Positions 57,003-64,000 of a stretch of 64,000 nt of DNA are shown here, piece by piece. The DNA is from Forficula auricularia (taxonomy: Eukaryota > Arthropoda > Insecta > Dermaptera > Forficulidae). The first letter of the stretch is position 1. Every line of letters begins with the position of its first letter. Both the position numbers and the translations under genes were made by a program. Where the stretch lies: assembly GCA_024734495.1 (NCBI GenBank), contig JALMQS010000153.1, positions 37,338,858 to 37,402,857 of the forward strand, read 5' to 3'. The notes below the pieces were generated by a model. It saw only the letters and a list, made by a program, of their open reading frames with translations, was not told where the DNA came from and ran no database searches.

Positions 57003-57640
57003 GATCCGTTGCAGTTTATTTTTTTAATGCAATCGAATGCAAGAAGGGGTGCACCAGTAAAGATGTAGCCCCTATGGATCTCGAAAGACCCTTGCATTAC
57101 CGAAGAGAAGGAAAAGTTGTTTAAGTGAGAGGGTGTAGACGTAGGTGTCTATGCACCCTGGTTTTGAAGGTTTGAAGATCATAGGTGCTGGGAAAGATAG
57201 AGGCTGGGAGAGAGTTCCAGTTCCTTGAAGTCATGGGGATATATGAATTCGCGAATGAAGTGGTCCGGCACTTTTCTGAATTTGACCGCGAAAGAGTGTT
57301 GGGAGTCGGCAAAACGTGTGCTGCGTGCAAAGCATGCTTTGGGGGAATTATTGATTTTATCTCATCAGAGCACCTGCCGTGATAGTATCTATAGAAAAGG
57401 GAAAGGGCGGAGACATTTCTTCGATGAGCCAGCGAGTCGAGGGAGTCGGTGAGGGTAGAATCGTCAATTAGCCTGACGGCTCGTTTCTGAATTGCATCAA
57501 GGGTAGCAAGAGAATATTTTGAGGCTCCTCTCCACAGATGAGAGCCGTATTCGAGACAGGGGCGGATTTGGGCCTTGTAGATGGTGAGAAGTTGTGGGGG
57601 TTTGTAAAATCGCTTGGACCAGATTGGATTATTCATCTTT
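57003..57640 (-). pseudogene. 3' fragment of jockey-like LINE
   Basis: An open frame of about 171 codons (57636-57121) holds the post-RT C-terminus: LTIYKAQIRPCLEYGSHLWR, LDAIQKRAVRLIDDSTLTDS, LFYRYYHGRCSDEIKSIIPP and SRNWNSLPASIFPSTYDL, ending RHLRLHPLT and a stop. The 3' UTR and a T-run (57009-57024) follow. It is the same family as 11351-15117 but better preserved, and severely 5'-truncated. It interrupts a repeat that resumes at 57632 with ATTATTCATCTTTAGTCC. Confidence 0.85.
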
Positions 57641-58010
57641 AGTCCTTGTTTTTAATAAGAGGAAAAATCTAATTAGATAAAAGAACCTCTTTTCCGATAA
57701 TTATTTCAATTCCATTATTCCCCAATCAAGTCGATTGGTTTCTCCCTCCCATTCCCCTTCGATTCAATTAATTAAATTTCTTAATTTTAACATAATATAA
57801 TAATATTTGTAATAAACTAATAGCGGGTTTTGAAATTAAAAATCCAATTAATTTCTAAAATCAAATTATAAAAAAAAAAATAATAATTACAAATTTTTAT
57901 TTACACACCTATTTGTTAACAATGAATTTAATTAAGAAAAAAAAATAAAATTAAAATTAACCTTAAAATGAGACCCTGACAAATCGAATTGTTGGTCCAA
58001 AAAGACCATA
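57641..58010 (-). repeat. Repeat shared with 63305-63812 and 54340-54500
   Basis: GGAAAAATCTAATTAGATAA, CCTCTTTTCCGATAATTATT and AACAATGAATTTAATTAAGA. The first two blocks recur at 63448-63500; the last part is inverted relative to 54340-54400. Confidence 0.65.
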
Positions 58011-58689
58011 TATCTGTGATTTTTTTGATATTTTCGAGCAACCTTTAAATAATTTTTTGTATCAGTTAAAAACGATATATTAATGTTATTTTTAATTTTG
58101 AGCCACCTCTAAAAAATTAATCATATTTTGAGTTGAAATTTTCAGTATATTTATTTCACGTATAAACAATTTTTGTATAGAAAATATAAATAAAAATTGA
58201 TTTTTTTTATTTTCTCTACATTTTTGAGATTTTCAAAAATTTCGAGAAAGCTCTAAAAAAATTTTTTATTAAGTTAAAATATCTTAAAAACTAACAAGTT
58301 TCATGCGAGACTCAAAAAAAAAACGTTGTCAAAATTGGACACCCCAATATACAAGAAAAATTCATCCGGACAATTCTTGCAAGTTAGAAGTGATAAAACA
58401 CGGAAATTTAAGGGGATAAAGGGGAAAAAGAGGGGGGGAGGTAGAGTCATTGAAATTCAGATTCTCCAAAATGGTGGATAGAAATTTCGAGAATTGTATG
58501 ATTATACGAATTTAATTGAGATTGGAATTGAAGAGAATGAGAAAGGAGTTGGAATGGAATGAATTGGGGGCCATTTCCAAGGGGTATTCATACCCCATGC
58601 TACCTCTATATTCACTCATCTAAAGAAGGAGTAGACAATATCTAAAACGACCTTATAGTAGATAACAAAATAGAAAAGAAATTGTTCAT
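58011..58689. other. AT-rich spacer
   Basis: No gene. AGAGGGGGGGAGG at 58430. A fragment CACTCATCTAAAGAAGGAGTAG near 58615 is shared with the following array. Confidence 0.4.
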
Positions 58690-59818
58690 TGATGTGCCTA
58701 TATCATTACAACGGCTTAAAATCTCAATAAAATTATTAAAAAAATGACAATTTCTGCATTTTTGAAACCAGAGTTCTAAAGATAGAAAGTTCAAAATCTA
58801 ATCTGTTCAAGGAATTGCAAATAGTACAAGCATTTTAGCACAAAAACAAACTTTCTACGACCATTTATTCATAAATTATTGTTGGTATATCTGGATCCAG
58901 AGACACATCAAAACACATCAGAGATGAAAATTATTTTTCGCCACATTTCAGACATTTTTAAAATAACAATAAAAAATTTGTATTTGTAATTGAATTTACT
59001 ACTAGAACAAACTTCAGCTATAACCACTAAACACTCTATTAAGCTTTCAGTGTTATCTATTGGAATGAATTTTCATAATCACTTTTGAAAACGACCTCAA
59101 AACAATAAGAGTCGAAACGTTGTTAATTTTGATGAGAATATCTTATCAAAAATGTTAATCTAAGCATATAAGTATTACTTTATTCGCAGAATGTATCGAG
59201 TCATATAAAATGTATAATTATTATTATTTGCTCATTTTGCCTATATCATAACAACGACTTAAAATTTCAATAAAATCATTTAAAAAAATGTTCAATCTAA
59301 TCATCTAAGAGTTACTTTATCCGAGGAATGTATCGAGTAGATACTATAAAATTTCTAATTATTATTTGCTCATACCTCCCTCCATATTCACTCATCTAAA
59401 GGAGGAGTAGAATGTATACCTACCATTCGATATATAATAATAGTATATTATAAAATGCATTTATAGATAATTAATAATAAACTTAAGTATAAAATAAATT
59501 ATTTATATAATTAAGCTTATATTATAACAACGTCTCAAAATCTCAATAAAATGATTGTATTTTTGAACCCAAAGTTCTAAAGCTAGAAAGTTCAAAATCT
59601 ATCTAATCTGTTCTCCGAATGCCTATATCATTACAACGACTTAAAATCTCAATAAAATCATTAAAAAATGTATAATCTAATTATCAAAGGTTTATTTTGG
59701 ACGCCGAATTTACCGAGTAGGTACTATAAAATTTCTAATTATTATTTGCTCATATCTCCCTCTATATTCACTCATCTAAAGGAGTAGAGGGTACCTACTA
59801 TTCGATTATAGTATAGGA

Positions 59819-60462
59819 AATGATTAAGATGATGGATGATTATTATTAGCTTGAAGGGTTAGTTAGAAGGATATTCGCCGGGTTTGGATGGCAGATGATC
59901 TTCAGAGATTAGAATCTCTCTTGGCGGCGTAAAGCCAGAAAAATGTTTTCTAAAATACGAATTTGCACAGAAGCAGTTTTAAATATGCTTTAATAAAATA
60001 TTGGAACAAAGCCATCAGAAACATGCTTTAAATAAAATATTGGCACAAAGCCCGCATTTATTGCCTTTTCATTACAGAATGTGCAATTACTTCATCCCTT
60101 CATAGACATAGACATAGACACAGTCGTTACCAAATCGTTCCCAGGTAATCAATCACCTCGGAGAGTTGTCCCATTCAATGAGCTTCAACAACTGACCTTG
60201 CATCGAGGGGCTAGCTGCCTTTATAAACCTGGCGGCCCTAATTAGCAATTAAACTGATTGGTTAATTGGTGGTGGTTTGTTGGTGACGTAAGCATAAATG
60301 TTCGTGCGCTGCCTGTGATTATAAAAGTGGCGTGTCCTCGCTGCTCATCTGTCAGTTGATCGAAAGATCTTGACGGGCAAACATCAAGCGCCTTTCTCAA
60401 GTCGAAAATGAATCTTTATTTTTAAAAAGCATTTTACAATGAAAAGAGTAGAGAATAAAATC
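59819..60462. other. Insertion of about 640 bp in the repeat array
   Basis: The array sequence GATTATAGTATA breaks at about 59818 and resumes at ATAGTATATATAAAACACC (60464), so ATAGTATA may be an 8-bp target duplication. The insert is GC-richer and contains a 44-bp near-repeat (TGCTTTAATAAAATATTGGA / TGCTTTAAATAAAATATTGG). No ORF was found. Confidence 0.45.
60320..60356 (+). promoter_or_regulatory. Candidate core promoter: TATA box and TCAGT initiator
   Basis: TATAAAAG at 60320-60327 and TCAGTT at 60352-60357. The initiator A (60354) is about 34 bases from the first T, near the normal insect spacing. It lies in the GC-richer insert. The product would start GTTGATCGAAAGATC. No ORF of length follows, so this may drive an element RNA. 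Confidence 0.4.
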
Positions 60463-61332
60463 CTACAATAGTATATATAAAACACCCTTATAGATAATTA
60501 ATAATAAACATAAATATAAAATAAATTGTTCGTTAATGCCTATATTATAACAACGTCTTAAAATCTCAATAAAATCATTAAAAAAATGAGGATTTTTGTA
60601 TTTTTGAACCGAGAGTTCTCTAGCTAGAAAGATCAAAATCTATCTAATCTATTCTCCGAATGCCTATATTATAACATCGGCTTAAAATCTCAATAAAATC
60701 ATTAAAAAATATGTATAATCTAATCATCAAAGGTTTATTTTGGACGCCAAATGTATCGATTAGGTACTATAAAATTTTTAATTATTATTTGCTCATATCT
60801 CCCTCTATATTCACTCATCTAAAGGACTAGAGGGTACCTACTATTCGATTATAGTATAGATATAGATATTTAATAATAAACTTAAATATAAATTAAATTG
60901 ATCATTTAAACCTATATTATAACAACGTCTTAAAATCTCATTAAAATGATTCAAAAAATGACGATTTTTGTATTTTTGAACCCAAGTTCCAAAGCTACTA
61001 ACTTCAAAATCTAATCTGTTCTCCGAATCACAAAGAGGTTGTCTTCTGCTTGATGTTGTTCTGCCTATATTACAACATCGGCTTAAAATCTCAGTAAAAT
61101 CATTAAAAAAAAATGTTTAATCTAATCATCAATAGTTTACTTTACACGCCGGAGGAGTATAAATTTCTAATTATTATTTTTCAACAGGTAATTTTTTTAT
61201 TTTTCGAAAAAGATGGTGTTTTCGTCACAGATGTTGGTCCTTGGGTTCAATTCTCTGATTTAAAATGTCAGAAAAAATATACCTATATCAAACTTTGGTT
61301 TTCAACAATAAAAATACTAATTTTTGTTTGTA

Positions 61333-61912
61333 AAGGGTGTCTGGTAGCAGATTTATATTTTCAAACTTGAATAAAAAACGTAATAATTGACATAAAGTTT
61401 TATTAAGAGCATTGAACGAAAGAATAGAAATGCGGATTTTATTTTTTAAAGAGTATGTCATCCAGATGTCATCCGTCCAGTTGAACACACTGTTCAAAAC
61501 GGAGCCTTGTGTTCTGCGTCACACGCTCTCATGCGTGGATAAGGCACACCAAACAGTTACCCAGGGGCAATGCAATGGTTTTTGATGTTTCAATCGAGCG
61601 TTGTGGGTTCTTGGAGACCAGTAACCGCAGTTTTGCTTGTTGACGTGGCCGTTTAAGTGAAAATGAGCATCGTCGCTCCAAAAAATGGGATTTACAGTGC
61701 GAAAATGCTCCAACATCAGTAATTACGTAAGAATCATTACTCTTAAAAAATGTCTCCACACCGAACGCGCGATGCTCACTCGACCACTGCGACATCGTGA
61801 CTGACGAATCCGCACGAACGATAATTCCAACGGCGCCACCCACCCCCCACACCGTTTATTACTTTTTGAAATAATCGTACTTCAAAATATAAATTTGCCA
61901 ACAAACACCCTG
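61333..61912 (-). mobile_element. Internally deleted mariner-like element, 580 bp
   Basis: TA on both sides (61331-61332 and 61913-61914). Ends AAGGGTGTCTGGTAGCAGAT and, reversed, CAGGGTGTTTGTTGGCAAAT, both followed by TTATATTTT. On the minus strand it keeps three pieces of a transposase: an N-terminal helix block (MSQWSSEHRAFGVETFF), a catalytic-domain block (WSDDAHFHLNGHVNKQNCGY and LHCPWVTVWCAL) and a short C-terminal tail. The parts between are deleted and the frames do not join, so it can only move with help. Confidence 0.8.
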
Positions 61913-61930
61913 TATTATGTTGGTACTCAC

Positions 61931-62327
61931 CGTAAAGCCTCGGGGTCAATCTCTGTCAGGTGATTGTTGCTGAGATCAAGTTCTTGTAGCGAGGTAAGCA
62001 GCCGGAATGTATCCCGTTGCACATTCTGTATATGGTTTTCAGCCAGGAGTAGAACACGCAATCGGAGTTCCCCAGGGAATTCCGGGAGCGAGCTGAGCTG
62101 ATTGTGGACCGCGTTCAGCTCGACAACCGCATCCTCTAGCAGCTCCTCTATCGGCAGAGAGGCCCAATCAAGCCGGGCGCAGTCCACGCGCAAATTTGTC
62201 GCGTAATGGCAATGGCAATGCGAGGGACAACGAGTCTCTAGGGATTCTCCGCGGGCCAGGAACAGGCCGGCCAACATGACCAGCACTAAATGGCCCATTA
62301 TGTGCTCGCTATCACAGGCAGACCTCA
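61931..62327 (-). CDS. First coding exon of a secreted or membrane LRR protein
   Basis: Minus strand: acceptor TTTTTAATTACAG, exon from 62327, ATG at 62298, exon end at 61931 before GTGAGTACC, a strong donor. 122 codons plus one or two bases. Residues 1-17 (MGHLVLVMLAGLFLARG) look like a signal peptide. An LRR N-terminal cap has C24, C28, C30 and C40 (CPSHCHC...VDC). Three LRR units follow, including LRVLLLAENHIQNVQ and LQELDLSNNHLTEIDPEAL. It is GC-rich unlike everything near it and clearly under coding constraint. Proteins of this build act at the cell surface in adhesion or receptor roles. The upstream ATG at 62367 lies before the acceptor and is not used. Later exons are not seen; they should lie to the left, and the donor comes only about 18 bases before a mariner insertion. 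Confidence 0.85.
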
Positions 62328-62549
62328 CTGTAATTAAAAACAAACACAAATAAATAAATAAACACATATTTAAATTAAAAATTAAAAGTCTTTGGAGTAA
62401 TAACTAACAGTTTTTCTTTTTTTGAAAATTTTAATTTTCTATATTTAAAAAAACAAACTGCAACGAATCGTTAGGTACTAGATTTTATTCATTGTCATTT
62501 GAAATAATAGGTTTACTCCTTTATTATTAATCAGATATCACTGGCTAGT

Positions 62550-62640
62550 TGAAGTCACTGTTGACTTAAAATCAAAAATTGTCATCGATTTGCAACTTAT
62601 GCTTAAGCAATAATCATTCTACATGAAATTTGAAAAAGTG
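62550..62640 (+). repeat. Diverged single unit of the palindromic satellite
   Basis: GACTTAAAATCAAAAATTGT then CATCGATT, ACTTATGCTTAAGCAATAAT and CATTCTACAT align with the 119-bp unit at 55790-56400. Confidence 0.55.
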
Positions 62641-62669
62641 AAACACCACTATAATCCGTTAAATAATTC

Positions 62670-62715
62670 CTGTGTTTAATATGTTTCACAATAAACCAAC
62701 ACCGCTTTCCTTAAA
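62670..62715. repeat. Terminal fragment of the Penelope-like family
   Basis: TATGTTTCACAATAAACCAA followed by CACCGCTTTCCTTAAACTTT matches 12838-12878, the right end of the insertion at 12128-12891. Confidence 0.6.
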
Positions 62716-62774
62716 CTTTATTTAAAAGCTTTATATTAATATTATTTTTAATATAAAATTCTGATAAAAATACA

Positions 62775-62975
62775 AATATATATAGTACACGCCCCCTGGA
62801 CCCCCACGAATCCCGCCCTTCCGCCCCCGAAACCCCGGAATTCGTCTCGCCCTGGGGCCCCCAATGCACCCCCACATCCACACCCACCCCGCCCCAAGAC
62901 CCCACCTGGCCCCTCACCATTGCATCCCCCACCCCGCACCCAGATTTTTTCATTTCTAGCCTTCTAGCCTTTTTT
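62775..62975 (-). repeat. C-rich (G-rich on minus) repeat
   Basis: Reverse complement starts GGCTAGAAATGAAAAAATCT then GGGTGCGGGGTGGGGG, matching 51035-51230. G-quadruplex potential on the minus strand. Minus frames at 62711-62953 are translations of the G-runs. Confidence 0.75.
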
Positions 62976-62984
62976 TGGTGATTG

Positions 62985-63150
62985 CTTTACCGACTTAGTT
63001 AGCCGGGCAGGGCTCTATCCACCTAGTTGGTGGGTCAAGAGCTGCTTGCTTAGCAATCACGTCGGGGTCACCAGATTGTTGAGGGTTTGGTTGCGTGGCG
63101 CGTGTCCGCAGCTCCCCTCCTAGTTGGTGGGGACCTAACTCACAGATTAT
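62985..63150. other. GC-richer block, possibly tRNA-related
   Basis: TTAGTTAGCCGGGCAGGGCT and CCACCTAGTTGGTGGG, with a repeat of TAGTTGGTGGG at 63122. GATTGCT...AGCAATC brackets the first 85 bases as an inverted repeat. No clear B-box was found. Confidence 0.3.
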
Positions 63151-63304
63151 GTGAATATAAGTATATAAATAAATTTTGTATAATTATTTTTTATAATTAA
63201 ATAATAACAATTTATCGAGTTTTATAGTTAATTAAAATGGCAAATTCTAATATATATTAATATTTCTCATGTACTATTTGTGATATTTAAAACTCGATTT
63301 ATAA

Positions 63305-63812
63305 TCAATTAAATTTTTTTTTTTTTATAAATTTTATTAAACCAATTATTTTACATTAATTAATGTATACATTAGTGTTTTTTGCTTCGATTCCAGAGAT
63401 TACTTCTCCCCCATCGAGTGTCCTTATTCATCTTTAGTCCTTATTTTTAATAAGAGGAAAAATCTAACTGGATAAAAAACCTCTTTTCCGATAATTATTT
63501 CAATTCCATTAATTCCTTAATCAAGTCGATTGGTAATCCTCCAATCCAATCCCTTTCCATTTTATCCAATCAATCAATTAAATTGTTTACTTTTATAATA
63601 TATAATAATATTTGTAATGATATTTTTGTGGGATTTAAATTAAAAAACCAATTAATAAATAAAAGATAATTGACTAAAAATGTAAACAAATCTTTATTAA
63701 CAATTTCATCTATCAATAATTACTTTAATTAAGAAAAGATCAATTAAGATGAATTTTTTGAGGTCCAGACTTAGCCAAATCGTTTTCTCATCCTCAAAAC
63801 TTGTTAATAGAG
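63305..63812 (-). repeat. Long copy of the ATTACTTCTCC/AAAACGGC repeat
   Basis: Left part: TGCTTCGATTCCAGAGATTA and CATCGAGTGTCCTTATTC (as 54985-55030). Middle: CCTCTTTTCCGATAATTATT (as 57690). Right part: CTCATCCTCAAAACTTGTTA, the reverse complement of 50540-50570. This copy shows that the 54.9 and 57.6 kb fragments were once contiguous. Confidence 0.75.
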
Positions 63813-64000
63813 TTGTGTTCGGTCGCTACAACTCGCTAAATTATTTCGTCGTGACGCCTTCTCAAACTTGTTGCCTCTGGTTCGCAGTCTGCCGCCAGAG
63901 GGCGGCTAAGTCGCCTGACTTGCTGGCTTCACTCTCATCGTCCGCTCGTGACCGCATTAAAGTCAAGCATACATCCGAATCGTTCAACGTTCCACTTGGA
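63813..64000 (+). mobile_element. Possible LTR start, cut by window end
   Basis: The repeat ending CTTGTTAATAGA is interrupted at about 63813 by TGTGTTCGGTCGCTACAACT, GC-richer and different. A TGT start inside a known repeat fits the 5' edge of an LTR retrotransposon, but the other edge is outside the window and no target duplication can be tested. Confidence 0.35.
63892..63905. promoter_or_regulatory. CTCF-like motif
   Basis: CCGCCAGAGGGCGG matches the CTCF core consensus at 13 of 14 positions by eye. One site alone is weak evidence of insulator function. Confidence 0.3.

Larger units (their letters stand above)
58690..61180. repeat. Degenerate array of the 500-bp repeat family
   Basis: AACGNCTTAAAATCTCAATA recurs at about 58706, 59250, 59530, 59630, 60550, 60670, 60920 and 61080. 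It is combined with TTCACTCATCTAAAGGA and TACTATTCGATTATAGTAT blocks. One unit ends at 59110 with GAGTCGAAACGTTGTTAATT, as at 9855 and 10390. Interrupted by an insertion at 59819-60462. Confidence 0.7.

Noticed and set aside
62299..62367. Upstream ATG extending the LRR protein by 23 residues
   Set aside because: It lies before the splice acceptor at 62328-62330 and would place a second hydrophobic stretch before the clear signal peptide.
62985..63150. tRNA gene
   Set aside because: An A-box-like stretch only; no B-box or acceptor stem could be paired.

Overview
This is a eukaryotic, very AT-rich window whose sequence is mostly transposable elements and simple or tandem repeats. An arthropod, probably a hexapod, is the best guess. 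The grounds are jockey-like and I-like non-LTR retrotransposons, Penelope-like elements (PLEs), Tc1/mariner and hAT fragments, a TATA plus TCAGT core-promoter pair of insect type, and spliced genes with AT-rich introns. There is no bacterial gene organisation. The species cannot be named from the sequence. Family names rest on motifs read by eye; no database was searched.

Layout. 1-7.7 kb: AT-rich spacer, a broken LINE ORF1 with a PHD-type finger (1166-1616, minus), a perfect 81-bp duplication and a 519-bp tandem duplication. 7.7-16 kb: a 5'-truncated RNase H-bearing LINE (7685-9416), a tandem array of a roughly 500-bp repeat (9417-10690), a decayed jockey-like LINE on the minus strand (11351-15117) split by a PLE remnant with a 12-bp target duplication (12128-12891), and a 410-bp tandem duplication. 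16-30 kb: a candidate small host gene on the plus strand, four phase-0 exons between 16101 and 29895. Its large first intron holds a 21-bp minisatellite (16839-18416 and 21484-24034) split by a LINE with an 866-codon reading frame, plus a palindromic TIR element. 30-45 kb: foldback repeats, an orphan exon-like segment (32448-32558), a second TIR-family region (37835-40012) and a 516-bp palindromic insertion carrying two oppositely oriented hammerhead-ribozyme folds (41313-41828). 45-55 kb: a hAT element with a CGGBP1-like transposase remnant (45445-47023), a 2.4-copy array of an 870-bp unit, G-rich repeats and a mariner-type MITE. 55-64 kb: a perfect-centred palindromic satellite (55790-56825), another jockey-like 3' fragment, more of the 500-bp repeat family, an internally deleted mariner (61333-61912) only about 18 bp from a splice donor, and the first coding exon of a secreted or membrane leucine-rich-repeat protein (61931-62327, minus). 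The window ends in a GC-richer block that interrupts a known repeat and may be the start of an LTR.

How it fits together. The only well-supported host coding sequence is the LRR exon; the four-exon gene is a good candidate. The rest is layered insertion, and several layers can be ordered: the PLE sits inside the jockey-like LINE, which sits inside an older repeat, and a LINE sits inside the minisatellite. A recurring theme is short stem plus GAAAC motifs resembling hammerhead ribozymes, usually inside inverted repeats. This matches the known association of hammerhead ribozymes with Penelope-like elements. The pair at 41.3-41.8 kb is the most complete.
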